Part shown: positions 36,037 to 48,085 of the stretch, piece after piece
How the letters are laid out: each line of letters starts with the position of its first letter
Numbering within the stretch: position 1 is the first letter of the stretch
Assembly (NCBI GenBank): GCA_030248295.1
Contig: JASANH010001563.1
Span: 124,001-188,000 of the forward strand
Direction of reading: 5' to 3'
From: Mesodorylaimus sp. YZB2_4
Lineage: Eukaryota; Nematoda; Enoplea; Dorylaimida; Dorylaimidae
DNA: 64,000 nt
Notes under the pieces: model-generated
What the model was told of the DNA's origin: nothing
The model's input: only the letters and a program-made list of their open reading frames with translations
Database searches by the model: none
Position numbers and translations under genes: made by a program

Positions 36037-39000
36037 TGTTCCCGCTCGAGTAGTCTAGCTTATTATAACCAGGTGAAAATTCCTGGACAGCACTTGGCAC
36101 TGAGGTATTACTGTATGTGTGTCAAACTGTAAAATATACGAGTAACTGCCGAGTGATCTCTCGTACAGTAGCCGCAATTTACAGCAGTTCCAATCCCACA
36201 TCTGATTTTTACTTACGTAGTTATTCAACAACAGAGGTCCAACTGCGGCCTGGTAAGAATAATGCGTGATTGAAGGCGTATAAGTCAGTGAAAAATGCTT
36301 GGAAAAAAAATGGTAATGAAATCTTTTTTGTTTGGCCAGCTGTCACTTGCCAGTTTTATCTTTCTGAATCTCAATAAGCTAGGCGACATACTGTAGTTAA
36401 ATTTTGTTTCTTTGCAAATAAGCAGTTTCTACGTGTTCTACTGGCACAGAAGCGCCATCAATAAAAGGTGTCGCGCTTGGGAATTGCAGCTGCCCCAGAA
36501 TGCAAAATTAGTGAGAGGAAAAACATGCAATAAACTCAAACACTGAGGTACTAAGATAAAGGATGCAAAATAAAAGTCAAAGTCAAAAGCTTCAGCACGA
36601 ACAACCGATAAGCTGCTGAATCAAGACGCAATTAACGTTCCTGAAATATGAGAAAGCACTTGGTGACCTAATCAGCTATACGAAATATAAGAGATTGCGA
36701 TCGCATCATTGATTTTTCGAGATCCGACGTACTCCTGAAGATCGATGAGCTCATCCACATTGCGACTGAACGTCCAACTTTGAATCTGCTGCAGTACTTC
36801 GAAACACTCGATGCTGCAACAGCCAAATGTAACATGGAAAACACCCTATCAAGAAGCATCCTGTTTTAAACGACTCACAAAGATTAAATAAACATTGAAG
36901 GCTCTTGATTGATTTAAGCATAACATAAAATTCGAATTGCGTCTAATTTTTGACGCTTTCGATCCAATCGAAAGATATGGATATACCCTAGATATGATTA
37001 TGATATCCATATCTTTTGGAATATCAATATCGATATAGATATGGAATCCATATCAGGAGTACTCTGCACAGAACGAAAAATGAGAGTGGTGATACTGCTC
37101 CGACCTCTACTTTGAGAGTGTCTTTCTGCGCTTCGGCAGGAGTCTCGTCCAAGATCAGATATGACTTCATGAAATTCAATAAATCGACCATGCAGGACAA
37201 GTTTGTCATCTGCTCACAAATGTATCAAGAGGTAGCCATGCATAAGCCGAGTTTGGTCTGCTCTAAGGACACCCTTCTTCACATACTGTCCATGTATCTG
37301 TGCCACTTGGGATAGGCTGATATGTCTTTTTGGCACAGTAAAGTGCCAGTCAGTCCAGGAGGTCATGTCTTGAAATTCCTGCAAGTGGGTCTCCGTTTCT
37401 CGTCTGATGAACACGGGAGATTCCCGGCCGATGATGCCCTGATTAGGTCCGAGCATGCACCAACCCACTTTTACCATCCGCGGGGGGCCCGGGGGGGGGG
37501 GAGAGGAGCGGGAAAAGCCGGGAACCCCCCAGCCCCCCCCCCCACCCCACACACCCCACCACCCCCACACACCCACAACACACCCCCCCCACACCCACTA
37601 AGAAGACGTAAATCATGAAATCGATTTATTTCATTGATCAGTAGTTTGCTGGTGAATAAGGTGCCATGGACCGCTAAAAATTAATACTGAGTGAGCGATC
37701 AATGCTTCTCAAGTCACGCGAACTGCTGACAGCAGTATGCATAACGCAATCGAAATCGTTTTTGCTTGCTCAGGCTGTCACTGGAAAGTATTCTGAAGCG
37801 ATGTCGCAAAATCTGAGATGGACTTGCCCAATCTGCTGCTCATCTGTCGGTTTCTTCCAGCTTGCTGTTGGTGGGACTATCGTCAGTCAAGCCGGCCCCG
37901 ATGGAGACCAATCCGCATCTTGAGGCTATATGCAAGAATGCACTTCAAGGCGCCAATGAGGGTATTCTAGTCTGGTCGTGCTAAAAGACGCAGAGGCGTG
38001 ACCCTCAACGTGACAAAAGTCCTGCCTCGGTCGACTGAGCACAGTATTGGAACAGTGCTGAAAATACCCTAGTAAGAGTCATACAAACTTTTAGGCTGAC
38101 TGAAATGGTTTTTTGCGGCATCGATCAAACCCAAAATCGTCCAGGTTTCAGGCTCTTTTGAGACACAGGACAACAGGGACGTATACTTCTTGTTATTGAA
38201 AACTCTGGTTTCGGAATGCGCAATGCTATCTTGCAAGGCCCAATATATTCTAGTCTGAAAGAGCCTTCTCGTTAGTACCTGTGTACATAGACGCAGACAA
38301 GTGATTATTTTTTGCTTCTGCGAATACAGCACCATTCGCCTTTTTGACTTCCAAGACAGAAAAAACTTTTTTTAAGCTTTAAAATCTGCTGGGCTGGATT
38401 TAGGCTTCCGATAAGAATTACAGCCCAAAGGTGTAGGAAGGTCGCCTGGTGTAGCTGCACAGCTGTTGTGTGACGAAGCTAATTAGTACTGTACATATTT
38501 CATGCACATGCGTGCCTTTCTTCGACGAGTTGTATTGTAATCCATACTGCGCGGTGAACCCGGTCGCTTCGCAGTCGTATTCTAGTCCGCAAGAGCTTTA
38601 GTAGGTACCTGTGTACGTTTGAGAGTTTTGTCATCGCTAATGTGAATCTTAGGTTACATACTGTAGCACGCAGATATAGTGCCGAAGCCTGGACGATAGG
38701 TAATGCAAGATTTCTTTCCAGTGTTAAGCTGATAACGCCTGCCTAGAGACTGAAGATTAGACTGGAAAAAATTAAGAAGGCTAAGGAATTTCGCATATAA
38801 TATAGCCTTTTAGCTGAGCAAACCTTATCTGAAACTAACGATTACACACCTTGCAGGTATGCGCCAAAGCGAGCAGGTATCCGCAAGAGGTCGAAATGAG
38901 ACCCACAACAATGACAACGAGCCCCGCAAAAACAGAATGTTGGTGCCAGATCCATTGCCCTTCCTGTAGTTCGTTCCATCGTCGCCATCAGCGGATTTGT

Positions 39001-39173
39001 TTTGTCCCGAATCTGAAACTCATTTTTACCAACCAGCGACTAGTTGTAAGAACCGCGGTCTCGGTTGGCTGGTTGGGCATTGGGCATACGTACAACGCGT
39101 GTTGGATGGGGAGAGTAAATTGAAAGGACACAAGTCTTGCAATTAAAATTTCATTCAAGTACTTTGATTCATT
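36037..39173. other. Intergenic with hairpins and a low-complexity block
   Basis: No gene recognised. At 36971-37017, AAAGATATGGATAT pairs with its complement across 18 bases, next to a second small palindrome (GATATGGAATCCATATC) at about 37038-37054. At 37483-37600 lies a block of G runs followed by C-rich CCCCACA repeats that looks like sequencing or assembly noise as much as biology. Frames such as 37214-37594 are translations of this block. The MTSS-like gene starts at 39174. Confidence 0.45.
37483..37600 (+). repeat. G-run / C-rich CCCCACA low-complexity block
   Basis: About twelve G residues are followed within 35 bases by runs of C interspersed with A (CCCCACA-like). The strand asymmetry flips within the block. 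Such tracts are hard to sequence, and the exact sequence may be unreliable. Confidence 0.8.
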
Positions 39174-42100
39174 ATGGACGGAAATTTGGAAAAGGAGTGC
39201 AGCGCACTCGGAGGATTATTTCAGTGCATTATCAACGATTTGAAGGTGAGCGTTGCAGTTTCGAGCAGCTGTCACGGCTGGAATGAATGTCACGTTTTGT
39301 TTTCACATTTTTAGAATGGTTACCCAGTTTGGGATGACTTCGCGCAGAAAGCTACGAGAATGCATGTGCAGCTCAAGTACGTCTTCGCACTTCATTTAAT
39401 TGCCCAGAGCTTATCGTTCGTGGTCTGTTTTTAGAGCAGCGGTCACTGCCGTAAACGTGTTTTTGGATGCATTGCAACGCGTAGCCGACCTGGCCACCAA
39501 CGCGAAGGGTAAGCCCGCTTGCCAATTTGCATTTTCCCGTGTTCTTGGCAGCGCGAACGCTGTTTGCGCAGTTCGGCGCGTGATGTTGGGATGAAAATTA
39601 TTGCCGATAGTTGGCTGGGCAGTGACAGCTACACGGCCGGACTGGCGTTGGGACTACCTACAAGTGACTTGGTTGGGCTGCCTCTATAAACTAGGGTGCT
39701 CGTGATACGCGCGGGCAGGTGCGTGCGTGGTCTACCGGCTCGAGTAGCAGTAGTCAGTCGGCGCCTGGCCGGTGTTGATGGATGAGAGGTTTTATATAAG
39801 AAGTTTGAGTGCGCGATTGAAGAAGCTGCGGGCCTGGCACGGGGTCAGTAATTGGGTGCCGAGGCCCGAGCGGCTCGGCCGGCGGCGGCTAAAATTATGT
39901 CCGCCGGCCGTTGGTCGAATACAATGGACCCGACGTCCGAATTTTATGCAAACACCCTCCAATCAATAGCGCGTCCGCCTTAGGCAGACACGCTTCGAAC
40001 AATACTCGTCTCGGACCTGTATCGATTTCCGTTGCTCGTTGGCCCGCCCGCATAAATCGGCAATGTTTACGATCGGGCGTGCATTGAAAGCGGCGCGAAG
40101 AAAGGTCGTGCTCGCTCAGGCTTTATTGAACTTAATTGAAAGCGAGTGGCCAGATTCGCTCGTGTCGTGCGCACCAGGAAGCATGGAGTGCTCATTAGGA
40201 GAATAGTTCCGGCGAGACGCGTCTAATGCTTTCCGCTTGTCGCGCGAAAAAAAAAGCACAAGGTCTTTGATTTGAGTTGACATAGCGAACAATTACGGTC
40301 AGTGAATCTTGGCACTGTGTTTCAGGGGCTACGAGGGACATCGGAACGGCTCTGACTCGGATATGCATGAGGCATCGATCGATAGAGAACCGCCTTAAGA
40401 CTTTGACGAGGTGAGAGTCTCCCAGCGTTGATGAAGGGTGGGAAAAGCTTTTTCGTTTTATTTATATGTTCTGAGAGTCGTGTTATTGTTTCCAGCGCGC
40501 TTATCGATTGCTTGGTGTTGCCTTTGCAAGAGAAATTGGACGATTGGCGCCGGTCTGTGGCCACACTGGACAAAGAGCACGCCAGAGGTGGGAAGTCGCA
40601 ATTGCTATCTTGTTGCCGATATGAGTATTGATTTTGTAGAATACAAACGAGCCAGAGCCGAAATAAAGAAACGATCCGTGGATAGTGGTCGTTTGCAGAA
40701 GAAGGTGCGCAAGGGTCAGAACAGCATGCAACGTATGCTGGACTCGGCCGTGCAAGAGGTCAATGATCGTTACTTCGTGCTCTTGGAGACGGAGCGACAG
40801 GCCGTGCGGCAAGCTTTGACTGAGCAGCGTTCTCAGTTCTGTATATTTGTATCGTGGTTCAAGCCAGTCATGGTGAGCTAGCCCTTTGATTTGGTTGGCG
40901 AATCTCTCCCATCCTCACATAACTGATGTTATCTCTTTCAGGATGGGGAGTTGTCTCTTTTGAACGAAATATCGCAGCTTCAAGAAGTAGTGGATTTGCT
41001 GTACAAACATTCGGCCGATCCGTTCACACTGCCTCCCGCCTCGGAAGCAGTTATCGCTGACATAAAGGGATTGGAGAATACGTGGCGTTTCCAGACGCCG
41101 CCCAGCTCGCCGGGTAGCTCGCTAGGTTCGAGGAAGTCGAGTTATTGCTCGTTAAGCAGCGCCGAAAGTTCGTCTCAAGCTCATACTCAGGCGCCTGTGC
41201 AACCGCCCGTCAGGTTGTTGCATAATCCAGTAAGCTTGTTCGGAGAGTCTTACTGTTTGCACTAGATTTACGTCTTCCCTTTGTGTACTTTCAGGTCCCA
41301 GTCAGCCCGAGATTTTCGAGTATGAGTTCGCAAGATTCCGGGTTTACGTCGCAAGATGCCATCTATCACGCTCTACGTCGGCCACCTTCGCCCAAGCCTG
41401 TTCAACAAAGCAAACAAGTGAGTGTTGTCTCTTTATATTGTTTCGCAGTAATCACTGGGACGCCTTGCAGGGAACGATAACGTCTGACGAGGATGGGTCA
41501 ACTCCCGAAAGCTACGATGACAGTCAACAATCGACTCCGTCGCCATCGCCCAGCTCGGCCACCTGGCCAGACGGAGGGGTGGCTGCAGCTGCCGTGATAA
41601 ATCGGATCGTTCAAATGACACCACCTTTGCAACGTCCGCACACCATATCCGCTGCTTTCAGCGGCCAAGTTTCGAAACGCCCGCTACTGAACACGGCCAC
41701 CTTCGTCCCCCCACGACCTACTAATCTGTTCAGGGTAAGTCTTTTTACTTTTATCTCTACAAAATGCTTGGTAGCACTAGGTGGTTTCAGGGAAGCCCAA
41801 AGCCGAAAAGGTCTTCCAGTCAGGATCCCGGCTCTCAACGTCCGCCCTTGCCACAGCAGCAGAAATCTATGGCTGGCCGTGCTACCCCCTGCTCGAGCGC
41901 AACTACTACTCCAGTCATACCGGATTTCAACTTGGTGCAGCCGAACCAGGTCATTCCGCAGCCCATATACGCCAATCTGCAAGATTTGAAGCAAGGCGAG
42001 TCTGTGCCAGCGGAGACGACGGTGCTGAGCAGGCAGGGCACGATGGTCAGGCAGCGCGCGACTCGTCGTCCGCTGAGTTTCGCCAGTGCGGACGACACCA

Positions 42101-43039
42101 CGTCGCTATTGAGCATGGCTTTAGACGGATGCGGGGCTATTAGGGACGATGACGAAGGTGAGTGCGCATGCTGTGGCCCTTCTTGCATGTTACGATATCT
42201 TCTTTTTCGATCTTCTGTTCTGTATTGGAGACTGATGTGTCTTATGTTTGTTTGGTTCAGACACATTGATCGACGAGTGCATGGACCAGATCGATCAGAT
42301 GTCGTGCGAGTTGGGACGGTACTGCGCATTGAGCGAATGCTGCTCTTCGGTTTCGGACGTGTCGTCCTCTCACACCCACCCGGCCGATGGTCGCTTTGAG
42401 GGAGTGAACACCTATTGCACTCTGCCTCGTCACCAGGGCGTTACTGCTCGTCGGGCCCCGTTGCCGCAACTGACTCGTTCCAGCGTCGCTCTAGAAGGTG
42501 CACGTCTTTTCTTTCTGCTTTTCTCACTCGTAGTGGTGGGCGGCTGCAAAACGGCGAGGACAGTGCTCATGTAGCTATTTTCAGGTGGTATGGCCACTCC
42601 GTTGGTGAATTCGAACCCGTTCGGAGTGAATCGTCGCCAGTCGGCTTGCGGACGTGCCCCGCCACCTCCCGTTCGGCGTAATTCATCCATCACGGCAGCC
42701 ACGCCCACCGCCCCAGCCGTTGATGTCGTGCGCAGCCGTTGCACATCACCGGGTAAGGAGAGCTGTCTTGGTCGCGATTGACCCGATATGCGATGTGCCC
42801 TTTCTTTAGACGAGGGTAATTACGCGGCAGTGGCCGCCACCGACGCGGTGACTCGCCAAGTGGAACAGGAAACGTACAGTCAACCCCGATTCGGGCACAG
42901 GGCCAACAGCGAACCGCCTATCCAGGAGGCTGCAGTCTATTACCCGCAGCGCAGGGCCCCGTCCGCCAGAGACAGCCTGCTGATGGAGATTCGCACTGGG
43001 GTCCGTCTCAGACCCGCAACCGACGTGGAGAGAATGTAG
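39174..43039 (+). CDS. MTSS1-like: MTSS1/MIM-like I-BAR protein with C-terminal WH2
   Basis: MTSS (missing in metastasis) proteins bend plasma membrane through an I-BAR (IMD) domain and bind actin through a C-terminal WH2 motif, shaping protrusions and cilia. Thirteen exons join in frame for 764 residues: 39174-39245, 39315-39376, 39435-39508, 40326-40410, 40496-40587, 40640-40872, 40942-41229, 41295-41417, 41471-41734, 41791-42157, 42261-42497, 42585-42752 and 42810-43039. The start M-D-G-N-L-E-K-E-C-S-A-L-G-G-L-F-Q is diagnostic. The IMD covers about 1-240, with R-M-H-V-Q-L-K, A-L-T-R-I-C-M-R-H-R-S-I-E and I-D-C-L-V-L-P-L-Q-E. A Ser/Pro-rich linker repeats the family's Q-T-P-P-S-S-P and S-S-Q-D-S-G-F-T-S-Q-D-A motifs. 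The last 25 residues (D-S-L-L-M-E-I-R-T-G-V-R-L-R) form WH2. The large third intron (817 nt) is the outlier. It converges on EPC. Confidence 0.95.
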
Positions 43040-43183
43040 GCTACCTACCTCGATGAACGATTCTTGTGTGCGCAGTGCATAGCTTTACTTCCTGGGGCAT
43101 TCGAATGTATAAGCCTGCTTTTAAATGCTGTAGTGTGTTGTGTACCTAAGTTGGCACTTTGAACATTTCATGTATGATTCTCC

Positions 43184-43189
43184 AATAAA
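43184..43189 (+). terminator. Poly(A) signal AATAAA of the MTSS-like gene
   Basis: AATAAA lies 145 bases after the stop at 43037-43039, inside the 336-base gap to the convergent EPC stop (43376). No other feature is seen in that gap. Confidence 0.6.
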
Positions 43190-43375
43190 GAACTTTGTCA
43201 ACCGATCCATCAATCAAGCTCAACAACGAACAACGAATGCTCATTCAAAGCGGGTTTCACCGAATCGACGTCCAACGAGCACAGAAAAGCTGCCACTTTG
43301 CAAGTCGTCCAATCTTGAGCCTAGTTCTGAAATCAAAGTGAGCCTGGGAGTACGAGCAGTGGGCAGATAGCCTCA

Positions 43376-46300
43376 TTACATACCCACTGGTGTTATCCCA
43401 GACTCACCAGAGTCAATGGCTCCGGGCGATGGGGATGGTGTGGGCAACGGGTAACTGAAATGTACCAATTTCTTGGCTGGGTTGCAGAAAATATCGTCCA
43501 CCCGGCCTTCTATTGCTGAAAAAGCAAAGGATGCGCACGGTCGCGCGGTGTCAGCCACTAGACAGCTCACCTCGAGCCATCTGCATCATTTCACCACTGA
43601 ACCGCACGTTAGTGTGAACAGGATGCGGTGGCTGCGACGAGTAATAATTGCTATGATCGTATTTGGCGACCGACCCGATATCTCCACTCATCAGCTTGTC
43701 GAACTTGACTTTTCGTAGCGAGGCTAGAGACGAGTGCCTGGTTCGTACTGGCAGCAATGCGGCCTTGGGACCGATGCGGACGTGGCCAGGAGGGAGAATG
43801 TAGGGCGCGTCGACAATAACTCGCCTCGGACTGGCTGCAGTGAGGTCAGTTTTGGCGCTTCTTACCGCAATACCCTTTCGTAGACTGGCAGAAGAATGCG
43901 ATGCACGACTTGGTCCCAACGGCAATGTGTGAGGTAGATTCGAAGCGAGCAAATATGAGGGCATTGACGAGTCGCTCGTCTTGGGCGCCATCGGAAGGAG
44001 TGGGATGGTGGAGGATAACACCGTCTTTGAATCACTGCACGGCACAGTCGCCTGCTTAGAATCCCCTAAACTGGAAGTCGAACTACTCCAGTCCAAGTCG
44101 ATTGTAGAGCCAGAATTCATTCTGCCGCCATCCCACTGCTTGCGGACGGGACTCGATGTTTCCAAGGGAAAGTCGCCAGGAGACGCTGGCGCCCAGGCTA
44201 CTTCTGTGCGCGGCCATGACGTATCAGCATGCTGGCTTGGGGAAGAGTCGGCCTCTTCGCTGGTCACTGGATGTTCATCTTCCACGTCCACGGTTCCCGC
44301 TGACAACCCTAGAATCAACGAGCCTTCGGGTCCAACGATAACAGCCGACTGTTCTTCAGTTTCATCTTCTTCAATCTCCATAAGCGATTTTCTCTCCGTG
44401 CCATCATCGCAGAAGAACGGTTGGTAAGTAGTGCTGAGCATAAGATAAGAAACGTTCACTCACAGCCTTCCATAATATGAAGCACACGTCTTACCTTTCA
44501 TCTCTTACGCACCTAGCTGCCTCGCCATTGGAATCCACATCGCCTACTGAGGTGGCAGGATTGAAGTCCGATGCGAAAGCATGAATTTCCCTATCATGTG
44601 GTGTCCAACGATCCAACAAGACTCTGAAAGGAGAAATCGTGGGCATAGAACTGGCTATACTGTAGGTACCTAAACCGCATCTAAACTCACCTTCCGCCGC
44701 GTCCAACTCGACGCCTGGCAAATCCAACAAATGTTGTGGAAGCAGAATATCTCGAGTGGAGACTAACAGGACGATAGATATTGTGCTCAGTATTTTCATT
44801 TTCACTGGGCTGAAATACCACAAAAATGGGATGACATACACACAAACGTGAGATGAAGTGATAGCGCTTACCGAAAAATAGCGACATCCCCGCTTTCGTG
44901 TGAACGTGTACCGACAGTTCTCGTTAATTGCATGACCATCTGCCGCGTGAGCCTACAAACAAAGACAACATTACGGAAATGCGATTCCATTGTCACCCTG
45001 TGACTTACCTCATAACTCGGACTAGCAGAGGCCACCTTATTAGTACCCATCCTTTTGTTGAACTTCGCTCTGTCATGCAGAGACGTCCGAGCCTCGTTGG
45101 CACACTTGCTCGTCTTAAATACGACTTGCTTGGACACGCAGCTGGCCTAAATAAGAACAAAAATTACCCTGGGCGACAGGGAACCATTTCGCCTATCAGC
45201 TGAGGCATGCCTTAATTCTTTAGACATCCTAAAGTATTGTCCAATCTCACAGCTTCATGACCGTCATTGATTTCAGGAAGTCCCCACCTAATTCGGGCGC
45301 TGCACCCAGAATCCTGCAGTCATTACATGATGAGCAAAGCTACTCGCCTTTGCGTGATCGAGCTGAGCGTTAGCAGGCTTTCCGCTCCCATCACGAATAA
45401 ACGCAATATCACCGAAATCGTTTCGCCTGTATCGCTCCTGAATGATGTCCCATGTTGTGTTAATCAAGTCCCGTTTTGTCGATTCACGCTGTTTGACAAA
45501 TTCAGCCAACATACTAAAAGTTCTTTATGCAGAGAGTCACCATATACACTGAATTCTAACCTTAAACTTACACCGCTTTTTCCAAATCCGAACGAAGCTT
45601 GAGAATCTTTTCGTAAGATTCTTCGTCGTTTCTTCGATTCTTCCGAGTCTGCATCTTCTCGGCTCGCCGTCGGAAGGCCACGTAAGGGTTATTGGCATTA
45701 GCACCGACTGCATCTCGCTTTTCGATTTTTACCCGCGGAATTAACTGTCGTCCCTGAGTCTGCAACCAGGCACACCTGCAACAGTCCAGCATACGAGGTA
45801 AGCACGCCGCATACCGCCGCCTGGTATCGCTTCGCGAGCCAGTAATCGTAAACGGGCAAAAGCACATCTTCGTCGACATCCAACAACGATTTTGCTTCAG
45901 ATGGTTTAATTACCTAAATCGAAACAGTTCTAAGTTTGGGCAATCAGTGACAACAGTCAACTGCATTCTACCTGCAACTCGCTCTGCTGCTCCAACATAT
46001 TCATGACTTGCTCGAACTGCAATGGTGAGATGGCTAGGCCTTCGTTCCCTTTCGACCGAAGCCATGCTTCGTCCTCTGAATCTAAATCATAATCCGGCGC
46101 ATCAGACTCCAAATTCAAAGAAGCTGAAAGAATAAAACTAGTGAATTGCAAGAACCACGGCTGTGTTGCAGCGGCAGTAAAGCTGCCGAAACTGACCTTG
46201 CACCTTGATCAATTGCTTAGGCAGCCTGTATTCGGTTGAGCGTATTCTCTCATAATGTTCCTCATCGATGATAACTTTTGGGATTGGTATAACGGCTACC

Positions 46301-46897
46301 GTCTTCCCTTCGTTGTTGCCTGCGCCCTGACGCGCTGAGATCGCTTCTTGTAAATGCCTTTCCTGAAAGTATAGGATCAATCACCTGAAGTTACAAACAG
46401 AATACTTGCACTTTGCCCCCACCTCCCCTTTCCATGACACACCAACACATGCAACAACAGTCAGCACACTTGAAGATTTTGACACAGCTTTCAAAAATTT
46501 ATATTTGGAGTCAAGTGCAAGATGCACATGCACCTGTTTTGTTACCTCAGCCTTGTGACAAGGGCCCATTCAACTTATGAAACTATACATCCCTGACTTG
46601 CTGGAATTCAAGGATCACTATTGTTTAAACAGCAGGTTTTACGCCTTCCGAAGAGATATTTTATCGTTTCTATTCAATAGAGCAGCCGTAAAGGACTTCG
46701 CACAGGGCGCAGCGATTACCGTAACCAAGATGGCCGCCACTTACCATTTCTTCCTCTTTATCCATGCCTGTAGGCATTTGAGGCATGGTACGATTGATAC
46801 TGACATATTCGGACAAATCAGGAATTTCCTCCGCCAAAAATATTGGTAGTTGCTTATTAGCATCCACTATTCGCGCTCGAAATGACACTTTGCTCAT
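43376..46897 (-). CDS. EPC: Enhancer of polycomb (NuA4/TIP60 scaffold)
   Basis: EPC is the nuclear scaffold of the NuA4/TIP60 histone acetyltransferase complex. Twelve exons join in frame for 791 residues: 46745-46897, 46197-46362, 45972-46123, 45815-45913, 45572-45759, 45348-45513, 45009-45146, 44872-44952, 44691-44809, 44513-44623, 43571-44433 and 43376-43515. The EPcA region starts M-S-K-V-S-F-R-A-R and contains M-P-Q-M-P-T-G-M, the acidic D-Y-D-L-D-S-E-D-E, N-P-Y-V-A-F-R-R-R and K-M-Q-T-R-K-N-R. The later block Y-T-F-T-R-K-R-G-C-R-Y and the signature V-G-F-A-R-R-R-V-G-R-G-G-R, followed by V-L-L-D-R, are conserved in animal EPC. The last 300 residues are Ser/Pro-rich and not conserved as far as I can see. 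The intron after exon 6 begins with GC (AAG|GCGAGT), a GC-AG intron. Conserved residues on both sides confirm it. The Gln-rich tail of vertebrate EPC1/2 is absent. Confidence 0.95.
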
Positions 46898-46924
46898 TTT
46901 GCTGACCTCCAACTTTGTAACTAC

Positions 46925-47160
46925 CTATATCGTACGTCGAGTCACCCCCGCTTGACTTCTCGAACAACAGCTCGTGAAGATCATCAATAAAATCGTGAAT
47001 CATAGAAAGTCTCAGCCGAAACTCTTGTCTTCTCCAAGTAAGATTTCATAAGCTTTACAGATACCGCCAAGAACTTCCAGGAAAAAGGAAACCAATATGA
47101 CATCTTTACCTGCCAGGAACTGGCGCACACGGGGTCATTTGTTATACGCAGCTCTTTACT
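46925..47160 (-). other. Coding-like fragments upstream of EPC
   Basis: Two protein-like segments lie on the minus strand between the small ORF at 47367 and the EPC start. One, around 47103-47160, reads S-K-E-L-R-I-T-N-D-P-V-C and ends at a CAG|GTAAAG donor. The other, around 46930-47040, reads F-R-L-R-L-S-M-I-H-D-F-I-D-D-L-H-E-L-L with a possible donor at GATATAG|GTAGTT, and runs openly into EPC exon 1 in a different frame. I cannot join them in phase. They may be exons of the 47367 gene or of an EPC 5' leader. Confidence 0.3.
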
Positions 47161-47366
47161 TGCTGAATTTATGCCGCCAATTCAACTATTAACACCATAC
47201 AAAGACGTATCATGCAAACAGTAATAAACATGACACGTACCGTTCTTACTACAGCATACACACAAGAAAGAGTGAAAATTTTACAGTTTTTAGCAGGAAA
47301 AAGCCACACAAACCAATCCTTATTTTTGGAATCGCCACCACTTCATTAGAACACACAAAAACGCCA

Positions 47367-47681
47367 TCATTTATCGGCTTGCGGGGCTCGATTATTTACG
47401 GTTTCTTGATATTCTAGCAGCTTTTTCAAATTCTTGACCGTAAATCGGGTCAGAAGCAGGTTTCTGGCGGCCCGCTGTCTTCGACTCGTTTTGTTCAACG
47501 CCATTTTGAAGGACAAATTTCTTGAGCCCGCCATGGCCATCTCAAACTTGACACCCACACCGAAGTAATCCCGGTTTCGAAACCGGACATAATCCCCAGC
47601 GAAACTTATTTTGCTCGTTGGACACTGGTCACTTGGTGAAGAAGCATGCTCGGATGTGGACGTATCAGACGACTCGGCCAT
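47367..47681 (-). CDS. Unrecognised small basic protein (104 aa or N-terminal exon)
   Basis: The start is ATG 47679-47681. The N-terminal 20 residues are Ser/Thr/Asp-rich and acidic (S-S-D-T-S-T-S-E-H). A denser part follows (D-Y-V-R-F-R-N-R-D-Y-F-G-V-G-V-K-F-E-M-A-M-A-G), then a strongly basic helix-like region (R-R-Q-R-A-A-R-N-L-L-L, then K-N-L-K-K-L-L-E). I do not recognise the family. The composition fits a nuclear or ribonucleoprotein partner, but that is inference. A donor-like GAAACC|GTAAAT near the end means this could be the first exon of a longer gene using the fragments at 46925-47160. It is divergent from HAT1, 404 bases apart. Confidence 0.55.
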   Translation of the reverse strand: MAESSDTSTSEHASSPSDQCPTSKISFAGDYVRFRNRDYFGVGVKFEMAMAGSRNLSFKMALNKTSRRQRAARNLLLTRFTVKNLKKLLEYQETVNNRAPQADK

Positions 47682-48085
47682 TTTCACAGAATAAAATTCA
47701 CTGCTACTTAAAAATATTTGACCTTTTCCTAATCTTTTCCGATAAACACGCTAGCTGGGGTAAAATCTATAATAGTCGACGAAATTTGTAGCCGCTTATA
47801 TCGATAAAAAGGTTATACAGAATATGATTAGCCTTTATCCTTTATCTGGTCCGCGCACAGTTTGAGCAGTTACCAATCGCGGCGCCCCCTAGCAGCCGTG
47901 TCTGCATATTCAAATTTAGCGCCCTTTTGTTCCATGATGTCTGCTAAGAGCGCGGAAAAGCTGATGAAGCTTTGCTTTTCAAAATTTTTGTTTAAATTTT
48001 GTGTTTTGTTTTTGTAGCCTCTTTTCCGATTTCGTTTGTTGTTTGGGGAATTGGGACTTGCATTTCGGAAAATTAGTACTAAGCG
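47682..48085. promoter_or_regulatory. Probable bidirectional promoter region
   Basis: A 404-base gap lies between the divergent starts of the small gene (47681, minus) and HAT1 (48086, plus). It holds AT-rich and T-rich stretches but no motif I can name. Its role is inferred from gene arrangement only. Confidence 0.4.
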
